Positions 6,653-14,684 of a DNA stretch of 54,177 bases are shown here, in pieces (position 1 is the stretch's first letter; every line of letters starts with the position of its first letter). A model generated the notes under the pieces. It made no database searches. It saw only the letters and a list, made by a program, of their open reading frames with translations, and was not told the origin of the DNA. The DNA comes from Gammaproteobacteria bacterium (GTDB taxonomy: Bacteria; Pseudomonadota; Gammaproteobacteria; Ga0077536): the NCBI GenBank assembly GCA_016874535.1, contig VGUA01000010.1:1-54177 (forward strand). The letters run 5' to 3'. Position numbers and translations under genes: made by a program.

Positions 6653-8371
6653 TCAGGCTGCGCGCGCGGCCTTCAACACGCCATGGCGCAGCAGCTGGCC
6701 ACTGTGCCGGTGCGTCTCGCGGTCATCCTCGATGGTGACTTGCCCATTGACCAGGATATAGCGATAGCCCTTGGCGCGCTGGATGCGCCGCCATTCACCG
6801 CCGGGCAGGTCGTGGGCGATTTCTGCGGGGCAGATATCGAGACGGTCGTAGTCGTAGCAGATGATGTCGGCCGGCGCGCCCGGTCGGAGTACGCCGCGGT
6901 TCTGGAAGCCGGCTACCATGGCCGGCAGGGCACTGAGCCGCCAATGCGCTTCCTCCAGGCTCAACATGCCGTGCTCGCGCACAGCCTTGGTGAGGGTTTC
7001 TGTCGGGTAGCGCCCGGCAGTCAGGAACTTGGTGTGCGCGCCGCCATCGGACACACCCAACACCACGTAGGGATCATCGAAGATTTCCTTCATGTAGCCG
7101 GGATAGGCGTTGGTGCCATTGGCGTAGAACTCGGTCTTCAGTTTGTCGTGCACGGCGATGTCGAGCAGCGCATCCACGGGATGCTTGCCGGTGAGCTCGG
7201 CGACGTGGCTGATCAACATATCGCGGAACTGCTCTGTCTCCGGGCTGGCCGGACCGGTGACGACGAGATTCGGAATGCCGCTGGTGACCACGATGGGCAT
7301 CTGCGACTTGAGCGCAGCGCGGCGGGCAGGATCGGCCATCTTGGCCAGACGCTCCTCCACGGTGCCCAGGGTGACTTCGCGCCAAGCGGGTTTCTCATCC
7401 CACAGGTTCCAGTCTTCCAGGGTGAAGGCATAGCCGGCATCAGTGGTAAGGCCTTGGGCGTAGATGCGCAGGCCGCGCTCGCGGCACTCCTGCAGCCAGC
7501 GCAGGCCACCGCGATGGACTTCCGGTTTGTGGTCGTAGACCTGCAGCACGTTCCACAGCAGCGGGCGACCTGACAACTCGGTCAGGCGCTCCATGTGTCG
7601 TCGATCATGCTCGGCGGAATGCGAGGCGATGGTCATCTGCATGAAACCCTGGTTGCGCCGGCCGAGCACACGTGCGAAGGCCTCGCAGGTTTCGTCATGC
7701 ATCACATCCGTGACCATGGGGGTGCCATCGTAGTCGAGCTGTACCGCAGCCGGCCCGGAGGGCATCAGACGCTGCGCGGACCAACCGCAGCCGCCAGCAT
7801 CCAGCGATTCCTCCAGCAGACGGCAGAGCTCGGCTTCCTGGGCCGGCGTCGGCTTCTGGCCGGCCTTGGCGGCCTCCAGGCCCAGCACCCACACCAGCAT
7901 GGGGCCCACCGGCACGTAGGGGAGAAGATTGATGGCCTTGGGTGCCCGGTCCACGGAGTCCAGGAATTCGGGGAAGGTCACCCAGTCCCAAGGCATGCCT
8001 TGCTTCATGGCGGCATAGGGCACGGCTTCCACGCGCGTCATGCTCAGCATCGCGCGTTCACGCAGTTCCGGTTGCACCGGCGCGAAGCCGAATCCGCAGT
8101 TGCCGATCACGGCCGAGGTGATGCCGTGCCAGCTGGAGAGCGTGCAATAGGGGTCCCAGAAGAGCTGGGCATCGTAATGGGTGTGGAGGTCGACGAAGCC
8201 CGGCGCGACGATGAGTCCGCTGGCATCGATCATCCGCTTGGCCGCGTGGGCGGGTACTTGCCCCATCTCCGCAATCACGCCGTTCTTGATGGCGATATCG
8301 GCCCGATAGCGCGGCAGACGCGTACCGTCTATCACCAGCCCGTTCTTGATGACGAGATCATACTCAGCCAT
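6653..8371 (-). CDS. N-acyl-D-amino-acid deacylase family amidohydrolase
   Basis: The start at 8371 was chosen because GGGAGG lies just upstream and MAEYDLVIKNGLVIDG is the usual N-terminus of the family; the frame is open further upstream without meaning. The 572-residue protein has the metal-binding GFVDLHTHYDAQ (HxH), GNCGFGFAP with the Cys seen in D-aminoacylases, and the late SDGGAHTKF motif with a metal-site Asp. The C-terminal beta-sandwich returns with GVLRPGAPADI. Family members remove acyl groups from N-acyl-D-amino acids in the cytoplasm. The exact substrate cannot be told. It lies 77 bp behind the acyltransferase gene on the same strand. Confidence 0.85.
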   Translation of the reverse strand: MAEYDLVIKNGLVIDGTRLPRYRADIAIKNGVIAEMGQVPAHAAKRMIDASGLIVAPGFVDLHTHYDAQLFWDPYCTLSSWHGITSAVIGNCGFGFAPVQPELRERAMLSMTRVEAVPYAAMKQGMPWDWVTFPEFLDSVDRAPKAINLLPYVPVGPMLVWVLGLEAAKAGQKPTPAQEAELCRLLEESLDAGGCGWSAQRLMPSGPAAVQLDYDGTPMVTDVMHDETCEAFARVLGRRNQGFMQMTIASHSAEHDRRHMERLTELSGRPLLWNVLQVYDHKPEVHRGGLRWLQECRERGLRIYAQGLTTDAGYAFTLEDWNLWDEKPAWREVTLGTVEERLAKMADPARRAALKSQMPIVVTSGIPNLVVTGPASPETEQFRDMLISHVAELTGKHPVDALLDIAVHDKLKTEFYANGTNAYPGYMKEIFDDPYVVLGVSDGGAHTKFLTAGRYPTETLTKAVREHGMLSLEEAHWRLSALPAMVAGFQNRGVLRPGAPADIICYDYDRLDICPAEIAHDLPGGEWRRIQRAKGYRYILVNGQVTIEDDRETHRHSGQLLRHGVLKAARAA

Positions 8372-8448
8372 GGCAACCTCCCCTGCATTATTGTCGCACG
8401 AGCATACCTCCCCGAACGGGGGCGAGGTAGTCGGACGATGCCGGGGCG

Positions 8449-10281
8449 CTAGCCTTGGCGCGGCTGCGGGACGGGGTCTTCCATGCCGGCGACATGCAGG
8501 GCATGGAAGCGGCCGGCAAGTTCGGTCCCCATGTACTTGCGCAGCAGGGGGAGCTCGGTGCGGCGCATGTCCACCCACAGTAGGCAGTCGATGGAATTGC
8601 CGAACTGGTTGTCGATGTTGAAGCCGAGAATGCGGCCGCCCAGCTTGAGGTACTGCCTCAGAAGCACCGGCACGCCACGTTCGTCGGGCTCTACGGTGCC
8701 CAGCAGGTCGGCCACCAGACGCAGGTCGCCGTCGTCCAGATCAACCACCGAGGCTGCCGCATGCTCGCGCTCCCGGAAGGGGCGGCGTGGCTTGACCAGA
8801 CTGGCTCGCCTGAGCTCGAATTTATGGTGGCGCAGGAAGCGCACCAGGATTTGCTTCGAGATGGGATGGTAGTCGTTGCTGATGCTGACCGGCCCGAACA
8901 GGATCTGGTACTGCGGGCGCAGGGCCATATAGGTGGCAACACCTTTCCACAGCAGCAGGAGCGCGGAATAGCTGCGCTGGTAGGCCGGGGAGACGAAGGA
9001 CCGCCCAACTTCAATCGCGCGCGAGAGATCCGTTCCAAGCGCGGGGTCGAGCTTGAACAGGGAATGCACGTAGAGACCCTTGGGGCCGTATTGGCGCAGG
9101 ATTTCATCGGCATGACCCAGACGATAGCCGCCCACAACCAGGCGCTTGCGCGAATCCCAGACGAACAGGTGGGTGTAGTAGGTATCGAAGAGGTCCAAGT
9201 CCGAGCGCTTGCCCGTGCCTTCACCCACCTCGCGGAAGGACACTTCGCGCAATCGCCCGATTTCCTGCAGCAGCCAGGGGATCTGCCCCGAAGCCGCATG
9301 CCACACCTGGAACTGCCCACTGGTCATGATGCACTGGCCGGGAGGAAGCGAGCGGATCTCGTCCTCGATGACCTCAGAATCCACCGCGTCACTCAGAGAT
9401 TCTTCGGGGCGCCGCGGCGAACCGGCCCGGCCCAGAACCAGTCGGGCGGTGGGCCGCTCCGCGAGCAGATAGGTCTTGGTGCGCAGATAGCGCGTGACCT
9501 GCGTGCGGTCAGGCAATCCCGCAAGCACTTCGGGTTCGATGGGGGTGCCGAAGCGCAGATCGATCTGCCGGTCACGCGCATTGAGCATCTCGCGTGCCAG
9601 CAGGGCGGTGCGCAGGCGTGGATGAATCAGGCCTGCCAGCTGGAACCAGAGGCTGTTGCGGCCGCCGATATGACAGGGCACTACCGGCACGCCGGTCTGG
9701 GCCGCGAGCCGGGCGATGCCGCGATCCCACTCCGGATCGATCACGCGACGGGTCCGCCAGTCGACGCTCGACACTTCGCCACCCGGGAACATGACGAGCA
9801 GGCCGCCCTGCTTGAGCCAGGCGAGCGCTTCGCGGGCGGCACTGGAATTGAAACGGCGGGCCTCGTTGCCACCGAAAGGATTCACCTTGAGGAACAGTGG
9901 CCCGAGTTCCTGGAAGCTCGCGAGGAAATGGTTGGCGAGGAAGCGCACATCCGGACGCCGCTGGAGCAGTACCTCCATCAGGATCAGTCCATCGAGCCCG
10001 CCATGCGGGTGATTGGCAATGAGCAGGCATCCGCCCTCAGCCGGAATGAGGTCCAGTTCGTCGGCCTCGAAAAGCGGGGTGACGCCGAGCTCCTCCAGCG
10101 CCAGCCCCGCGAACTGCGCTGGCGTCTCGGCCGCGGGAATCCGGTGGTAGCGCCGAGTCAGCGACGAGAAGCCCAGCGCGGAATCCGCGAGGCGGGTAAT
10201 CATTCGGCGCAGTCGGGCGGGCCAGCGCGGCAGATAGGGGCCTACGCTGAAAGTCGTGCGGTCGGTCCTGGAGTCGGGCAT
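8449..10281 (-). CDS. olsF: OlsF-like bifunctional acyltransferase (ornithine lipid synthesis)
   Basis: This 610-residue protein has two acyltransferase parts. Residues about 50-270 are PlsC-like, with NHPHGGLDG (N90-H91), RFLANHFLAS and FPGGEVSS (residues 165-172). Residues about 310-590 resemble OlsB-type ornithine N-acyltransferases of the GNAT-like class (FDTYYTHLFVWD, VVGGYRLG, GRSFVSPAYQRSYSALLLLW). OlsF of Serratia is known to carry both activities and to make ornithine lipid alone, first N-acylating ornithine and then adding the ester-linked chain. Length and order fit that enzyme. A related aminolipid head group is possible. It is divergent from the ferritin-like gene and upstream of the amidohydrolase. 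Confidence 0.75.
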   Translation of the reverse strand: MPDSRTDRTTFSVGPYLPRWPARLRRMITRLADSALGFSSLTRRYHRIPAAETPAQFAGLALEELGVTPLFEADELDLIPAEGGCLLIANHPHGGLDGLILMEVLLQRRPDVRFLANHFLASFQELGPLFLKVNPFGGNEARRFNSSAAREALAWLKQGGLLVMFPGGEVSSVDWRTRRVIDPEWDRGIARLAAQTGVPVVPCHIGGRNSLWFQLAGLIHPRLRTALLAREMLNARDRQIDLRFGTPIEPEVLAGLPDRTQVTRYLRTKTYLLAERPTARLVLGRAGSPRRPEESLSDAVDSEVIEDEIRSLPPGQCIMTSGQFQVWHAASGQIPWLLQEIGRLREVSFREVGEGTGKRSDLDLFDTYYTHLFVWDSRKRLVVGGYRLGHADEILRQYGPKGLYVHSLFKLDPALGTDLSRAIEVGRSFVSPAYQRSYSALLLLWKGVATYMALRPQYQILFGPVSISNDYHPISKQILVRFLRHHKFELRRASLVKPRRPFREREHAAASVVDLDDGDLRLVADLLGTVEPDERGVPVLLRQYLKLGGRILGFNIDNQFGNSIDCLLWVDMRRTELPLLRKYMGTELAGRFHALHVAGMEDPVPQPRQG

Positions 10282-10543
10282 CCGGGGGTCAGTCCTGAGA
10301 GCGGGAGTGGAGGGGAGGACGCACGATGACGGCAGTGAGGGCCGAGGAGCGTGCGGCGTGCTTCGCGCTTCCCGCGCCGGCCGTGGTTAGAATGTGGGCC
10401 ATGAAAAAGTCCTCGCATCTATCGGCGGCCGGGCGCAAGTCCGAGCTGCGGTCCCTTCGGCGGGCGACACTATACGCCGCTTGTTTTGCCACTGCATGCC
10501 TGAATCCCACTTTAACCAGCGCTGATGGAACAGGAAGCACGCC

Positions 10544-11371
10544 ATGAGCCAGACCTGGACCCTCGATGACATGCCCTGGTCCGCGCTCGATCCGGCGCGG
10601 GTGGATGCGGAGCTCCTGGAGACCGTCAAGACAGCGGCACTGGTGGAGGCCAACAGCGCCGATTACGTGACCTACCTCTGCAATGTCTTCGCCGATGATC
10701 CCGCCTTTGTGGAAGCCGCACGCGTGTGGGGGGAGGAGGAGGCCCAGCATGGCGCTGCACTGGCGCGTTGGGCCGAGCGGGTGGACCCCACCTTCGATTT
10801 CGCGGCAAGTCTTGCCCGCTTCCGGGCCGGCTACAGCCTGCCGCTGGAGACGACCACCTCGGTCCGGGGTTCCCGTACAGGCGAGCTGGTCGCCCGCTGC
10901 GTGGTCGAGTCCGGCACTTGTTCGTTCTATTCGGCGCTGCGCGACAGCACCACCGAACCTGTGCTGCGCCGAATCTGCCATGCCATCGCGCAGGATGAGG
11001 CTGCCCACTACCGCCTGTTCCATGTGCATTTGCGGCGCTATCTCGCCGGGCAGCGGCTGGGCTTCTTGAAACGCCTGAAAATCGCGCTGGGACGAGTGCA
11101 GGAGACTGGAGACGACGAGCTCGCCTATGCCTACTTCAGTGCGAACGTGTGGCCGGCGGCGGATGCCCGCTACGAACGGGAAGCCTGCGCGCAGGCCTAC
11201 TGGCGTCGAGCCATGGCCCGCTATCAGCGTCAGCATGTGCGCAGTGCCGCCCACATGATCGCCGCGGCCGTGGATCTGCGTCCCGGTGGCCGTTGGTTGG
11301 ATTGGGTGGTGGCTGGCGTCTGGAATCTTCTGCAATGGCGCTTGGCGCGCCTGCGTCGCGTCGCTGCCTGA
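10544..11371 (+). CDS. Ferritin-like diiron protein, unknown substrate
   Basis: This 275-residue soluble protein shows the four-helix diiron pattern: E35 (LVEANSADY), E66-x2-H69 (EEEAQHG), a Glu in CVVESGTCSFY, and a second ExxH in DEAAHYRLF. This is the set found in ferritin-like oxidases and acyl-ACP desaturase relatives. The C-terminal 100 residues are basic and may touch membranes. AGGAA before the ATG supports the start. It stands between an OlsF-like acyltransferase (divergent) and a fatty-acid-hydroxylase-family protein (convergent), which suggests O2-dependent lipid modification. The reaction is not known. Confidence 0.75.
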   Translation: MSQTWTLDDMPWSALDPARVDAELLETVKTAALVEANSADYVTYLCNVFADDPAFVEAARVWGEEEAQHGAALARWAERVDPTFDFAASLARFRAGYSLPLETTTSVRGSRTGELVARCVVESGTCSFYSALRDSTTEPVLRRICHAIAQDEAAHYRLFHVHLRRYLAGQRLGFLKRLKIALGRVQETGDDELAYAYFSANVWPAADARYEREACAQAYWRRAMARYQRQHVRSAAHMIAAAVDLRPGGRWLDWVVAGVWNLLQWRLARLRRVAA

Positions 11372-11408
11372 AGCAGGCCCGGGCTCCAATCCCGGCGCCG
11401 CCGGCGTT

Positions 11409-12290
11409 TCAGCTCTCCTGCTGGTAGCGCTTCCACACGAACGGTACCCACAGCTGCCGCAGCCAGCGGCTCGGCATCTTCTCGCGAATACCGATCTCGC
11501 CCAGCAGAGCCACCGGCTTGATGAAGAACGTGCCGAAGAGCTGATCCCACAACACCAGGTTCTGGCCATAGTTGTTGTTGCCTTCCTCCAGCCGTGTGGA
11601 ATGGTGCCAGCGATGCAGGTTGGGCGTGTTGAAGAACCAGCTCAGCACGCCACAACGCGTGTCCACGTTGCAGTGGGTGAGGATGCCGATATAGGCGGTG
11701 ATCGCGCTCACCAGGATGATTGCGTCCATGGAGATCCCGGTGACCAGCAGGAAAGGCACGCTCGCAAGTACGCTCAGGTTGGAGTCCACGAAATGGAAAC
11801 GCCCGGTGTTCACCAGCCATAGTCGTCGCACGCTGTGGTGCACGGCATGAAAGCGCCACAGCAGCGGCCACTCGTGTGAAAAACGGTGCGCCCAGTAGAG
11901 GCCGAATTCGGCTGCCAGCAGGCCGGCTGCCGCCTGCCACAGCAAAGGCTGTCCCGCCAGCCAGGTTGCTTCCCGATGCTGGAAGAACGGCAGCCCCATC
12001 AGCTGCACGATGGTGAACTGCACCAGTCCCTTGTTCAGCAAGGTGTGGCCCAGATCTGCCGGAATCTGCCCATCGTTGCGCTGCCAGTCCTTGCGGTAGG
12101 GCAGCACCCGCTCGAGCACCAGCAGCCAGCCGATGATCCACAGGTAAGACAGGTTGAAGAAGACGAGCTCCGGCTTGACCGCAAGGCCAAACAGCTCGAG
12201 ATCTCCCTCGTGGCGGAAGCCGAAGCTCAGAATGAAGCAGCAGCTGACCAGCAGAAATGGCCAGGCGGCAAGGCTCAGGAAGGATTTCAT
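11409..12290 (-). CDS. Sterol desaturase/fatty acid hydroxylase superfamily membrane protein (OlsE-like?)
   Basis: This 293-residue protein has four to five hydrophobic segments and the three His boxes of the superfamily: HRFSH (residues 135-139), HAVHH (148-152) and a final HRWHH. These bind two irons in membrane-bound hydroxylases and desaturases. An extra THCN motif lies between. OlsE, which hydroxylates the ornithine part of ornithine lipids, belongs to this superfamily, so the nearby OlsF-like gene makes that activity attractive, but sterol, carotenoid or fatty-acyl substrates cannot be excluded. The gene is 47 bp downstream of a secreted-protein gene and convergent with the ferritin-like gene. 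Confidence 0.8.
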   Translation of the reverse strand: MKSFLSLAAWPFLLVSCCFILSFGFRHEGDLELFGLAVKPELVFFNLSYLWIIGWLLVLERVLPYRKDWQRNDGQIPADLGHTLLNKGLVQFTIVQLMGLPFFQHREATWLAGQPLLWQAAAGLLAAEFGLYWAHRFSHEWPLLWRFHAVHHSVRRLWLVNTGRFHFVDSNLSVLASVPFLLVTGISMDAIILVSAITAYIGILTHCNVDTRCGVLSWFFNTPNLHRWHHSTRLEEGNNNYGQNLVLWDQLFGTFFIKPVALLGEIGIREKMPSRWLRQLWVPFVWKRYQQES

Positions 12291-12336
12291 GCGCGGCAGG
12301 ATCTCGTTCGGCAGGTGAGGTGGACTGCAGGGGTAT

Positions 12337-13029
12337 TCAGTCCGCGTCGGCGGGCAGCGCGCACCGCCGCCGGACCGCCGTGCTCACCTCGTACTCATCG
12401 CTCGCGGTGTCGCGGGCAAGGCCGCAGATCACGGAGGTCTCCACGTTCAGGCCACCTGCGCCCTGGGCGATATGGAATTCATAGCGCGGGCTGCAATTGC
12501 CACCACACCGCTCGTAGAGCTGTTTCCCGAGATCTCCTCGGCCCTGGCTGAATTCCATGACCCACGCGTTGAGCGCCTCCACGGACTTGAACTCTTGTGG
12601 GGGGAAACTCAGGGGCGCCTTGGTGGTGTCGGCCTCCAGAGTCAGGCAGAGCGGTGCCTGCTCGGCCTTGGGCAGGAACATCTTGGGCGCCACGCGATAC
12701 ACCACCTCCGGTGAGGCACTGGCAGTGCAACCTGAACCGCAGGCAGCGCCATCCACCTTCTCTCCACCGTCCAGCGCGTCCGAGAGCAGTTTGGCCGCCA
12801 CCGCCCGGATGGACTTCGGGTGCTCGGCCAAGTTGTAGAGGATGCCAGCCGAACCGGTGCGGGTTTCCAAGGGCTGCTCCGCCGAGGCCTCCGGACACTG
12901 GCCTGCAGTGGTGCCGCGAGCGGTGCCATCGAGGGGGCCATTGGCAAGCACGAAGGGCGCCGCGCTCAAGGCCAGAAGGCCCGGCAAGAAGACTGAAGAA
13001 CGCATGTGAAGGGTCTTGCTCCGGCTCAT
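12337..13029 (-). CDS. Secreted protein of unknown family
   Basis: This 230-residue protein has a signal peptide with a hydrophobic core near FLPGLLALSAAPFVL and likely cleavage after LAN (about residue 30). A second Met at residue 9 (13005) is an alternative start; neither has a good ribosome site. The mature part has eight Cys, two of them in CGSGC and others in CGGNC, so disulfides are likely. It is probably periplasmic or secreted. No known domain is recognised. It is followed by the hydroxylase gene on the same strand. Confidence 0.65.
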   Translation of the reverse strand: MSRSKTLHMRSSVFLPGLLALSAAPFVLANGPLDGTARGTTAGQCPEASAEQPLETRTGSAGILYNLAEHPKSIRAVAAKLLSDALDGGEKVDGAACGSGCTASASPEVVYRVAPKMFLPKAEQAPLCLTLEADTTKAPLSFPPQEFKSVEALNAWVMEFSQGRGDLGKQLYERCGGNCSPRYEFHIAQGAGGLNVETSVICGLARDTASDEYEVSTAVRRRCALPADAD

Positions 13030-13090
13030 GGGGCTTATGGTAATACGGGATCCGGCATAAACCTAAGGTGAATTCTAGGTGCCGAACCGC

Positions 13091-13543
13091 CTAATGCTCC
13101 CAGTTCAGCCACAGCGCACCTGATTCTGGTCCCGGCCCCACGACGATGGCGTTCCAACCGGTGCGCAGCAACGCATGGCTGCGCAAGCGATGCCTGCCAA
13201 TCCAGCGCCCGTTAACCAGAGTGCCATGGCGACTGCCGACATCCAGGATGGCCGGCGTTTCCTCCAGCAGTAACAGGCAGAAATGGGTGGGGGCAAGATC
13301 TCTGCAGTGCTCCTGCGGCAGACAGAGGTCGGCACGCGCCGTGACGACGCCTGGCTGCGCCGCACCCACCACCAGTGGCAGACGAGGGATGCACAGCGCC
13401 TCCGCCTGGAGCGCGTGCTTGCTGTCGGGGTGATGGAGGCTCAGGCGCAGACGGGGTGTGTTCGCGAACCCTTTACGGGCGAGCGGCAAAACACCTGCGA
13501 CCAGCCCGGTGCGCCCGATGGGCATCGGCCGGGAACGAGACAT
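13091..13543 (-). CDS. Single-domain FHA protein
   Basis: In this 150-residue protein the second half has the forkhead-associated core: a Leu/Pro-rich strand, THFCLLLLE, then SRHGTLVNGRWIG, where Ser, Arg and the Asn of VNG are the usual phosphothreonine contacts. The N-terminal part is variable and there is no membrane segment, so it should act in the cytoplasm as a phosphopeptide reader. It lies 61 bp before the secreted-protein gene and about 135 bp downstream of the YeeE-type pair. No kinase is encoded in the window. A second FHA domain is found at 46.5-47.5 kb. Confidence 0.75.
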   Translation of the reverse strand: MSRSRPMPIGRTGLVAGVLPLARKGFANTPRLRLSLHHPDSKHALQAEALCIPRLPLVVGAAQPGVVTARADLCLPQEHCRDLAPTHFCLLLLEETPAILDVGSRHGTLVNGRWIGRHRLRSHALLRTGWNAIVVGPGPESGALWLNWEH

Positions 13544-13582
13544 GGCGTGACTTCTTCTTGTTGTATCCGGGATGAGTCACGG

Positions 13583-13645
13583 CTCCCCTCAAGGGGAGGG
13601 CGACCAGCGTGCGAAGAAGTCTGAGGGGCCGGGGCAAACTGCCCC
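13583..13645 (-). terminator. Two consecutive hairpins, possible terminator
   Basis: Two perfect 6-bp stems follow the YeeE/YedE pair in its direction of transcription. One is GGGGCA/TGCCCC with a 3-nt loop (13631-13645) and the other CTCCCC/GGGGAG with a 4-nt loop (13583-13598). Neither has a U-rich tail, so intrinsic termination is uncertain. Confidence 0.3.
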
Positions 13646-13677
13646 ATACCCCGAATGCGGTAAGCGGGCGCTGCGAC

Positions 13678-14130
13678 TCAGGCCTTGCCGGACACTGTCT
13701 GCAGAGGCGGGCTGCTGCGGCCTTGGCTGGCCAGCCAACCCTGCACGTAGGCCCCTGCCAGCATCCCGGCAATGGCATAGAGCAAGGCCCAATTTCCGGC
13801 GCCCAGACCCGCGACGGCAGGACCGGGGCACACACCGGAGATTCCCCAGCCGACGCCGAAGAGCGCCGCGCCCCACAGGGTCTGAGCATTCATCGCGGCC
13901 ACATGTCGGCCGAAGGCGGGCGCGAACAGGGGACGCTGCATGATTCGGGGCGCCAGCTGGTAACACAGCGCGGTGACGGCGGCCGCGCCGCCAAGCACCA
14001 TCAGCAGGCCAAAATCCTGGAAGCGCAGGAAGCTCAGCACCACCTCCGGCTTGATCATGGTGGCGGTGGCGAGGCCAAAGCCGAACAGCATGCCGCTCAG
14101 CAGAATGAAAAAGAGGGAGACGGGTTTCAT
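13678..14130 (-). CDS. YeeE/YedE family transporter, second half-protein (PmpB-like)
   Basis: This 150-residue membrane protein has about four hydrophobic segments and the signature GVGWGISGVCPGPAVAGL with a Cys in the pore motif. It is one half of the YeeE/YedE (DUF395) fold, which transports sulfur compounds such as thiosulfate in the TsuA family. Its ATG overlaps the stop of the first half-gene as TGATG, so the two are translationally coupled and probably form one pore. The in-frame extension upstream of 14130 overlaps that first gene and was dropped. Confidence 0.85.
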   Translation of the reverse strand: MKPVSLFFILLSGMLFGFGLATATMIKPEVVLSFLRFQDFGLLMVLGGAAAVTALCYQLAPRIMQRPLFAPAFGRHVAAMNAQTLWGAALFGVGWGISGVCPGPAVAGLGAGNWALLYAIAGMLAGAYVQGWLASQGRSSPPLQTVSGKA

Positions 14131-14600
14131 CAGGTACCTCCGAGGCGCAGCACGATGTTGGCGGTGATGATGGCCGTGGTCAGAAAGACGATGACCGCGG
14201 TCAGCGAGGGGATTTGCAGTGAGGCAAGTCCGCAGATGCCATGGCCGGAAGTGCAGCCATTGCTGAGGCGCGCGCCGAAGCCCGCGATGAATCCGCCGAC
14301 CAGCAATTGCCAAGGCTGGACTGCCGTGTGCACGGGGGTGCCGCCGCCCAAGGTGAACATCCACAGTGCGGCGCCAAGCACCAGACCTAGCGCCAGTACG
14401 AGACGCCACCGCCGGCTGCCGGCGATTCGCGGCTCCTGAAAGAACGACAGGCGCGAAACGAAAGACCAGACAGAGCTGAACAGCGTACTCATGCCTGTGA
14501 CCAGGCCGGTGGTGAGGTAGGCCAGGCTCACGCCACACCCGATCACCAGACCACCTATGAGGTAGTGCGTGATGCCCAGGGGAAACATCGACTCAAGCAT
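14130..14600 (-). CDS. YeeE/YedE family transporter, first half-protein (PmpA-like)
   Basis: This 156-residue membrane protein carries the signature GARLSNGCTSGHGICGL, with conserved Cys residues that shuttle sulfur in YeeE-type channels. The start at 14600 has a strong AGGAGG 6-7 nt upstream. It belongs to the two-gene form of the family found in BigR-regulated operons that handle sulfide or persulfide stress. It sits directly downstream of the cys genes, which fits sulfur uptake or export. A perfect AT-rich palindrome precedes it. Confidence 0.85.
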   Translation of the reverse strand: MLESMFPLGITHYLIGGLVIGCGVSLAYLTTGLVTGMSTLFSSVWSFVSRLSFFQEPRIAGSRRWRLVLALGLVLGAALWMFTLGGGTPVHTAVQPWQLLVGGFIAGFGARLSNGCTSGHGICGLASLQIPSLTAVIVFLTTAIITANIVLRLGGT

Positions 14601-14639
14601 CGTTCGCCTCCTTCTATGGACGAATGGACTGGCGAACAC

Positions 14640-14655
14640 TATATAATTTTATATA
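14640..14655 (-). promoter_or_regulatory. Perfect AT-rich palindrome, candidate operator of the YeeE/YedE pair
   Basis: The sequence TATATAATTTTATATA is a perfect inverted repeat (7-bp arms, 2-bp centre) 40 bp before the start of the first transporter gene, in otherwise GC-rich DNA. A TATAGT hexamer on the minus strand overlaps its edge and could be a -10 element. ArsR-type sulfide sensors of the BigR class control such transporter pairs through AT-rich palindromes, but no such regulator is encoded in the window. Confidence 0.5.
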
Positions 14656-14663
14656 ACGTTCTG

Positions 14664-14678
14664 TGGAGGTTTCCTCCA
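14664..14678 (-). terminator. Hairpin at the end of the cys operon
   Basis: TGGAGG and CCTCCA form a perfect 6-bp stem with a 3-nt loop, 7 bp past the stop codon of the methyltransferase gene. There is no long U tract, so it may be a weak terminator that separates the cys genes from the transporter promoter. Confidence 0.35.
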
Positions 14679-14684
14679 ACCTCT

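Noticed and set aside
8761-10329. 522-codon open frame opposite the OlsF-like gene
   Set aside because: It is a GC-rich shadow frame with no recognisable domain; the minus-strand protein has clear motifs.
10326-10547. Possible small protein whose stop overlaps the ATG of the ferritin-like gene (ATGA)
   Set aside because: No signal peptide at the frame start, no family and no ribosome site; the overlap alone is weak evidence.
13678-14538. Single 286-residue transporter frame
   Set aside because: The part before 14130 overlaps the first half-gene in another phase; TGATG coupling and the YeeE motifs show two genes.
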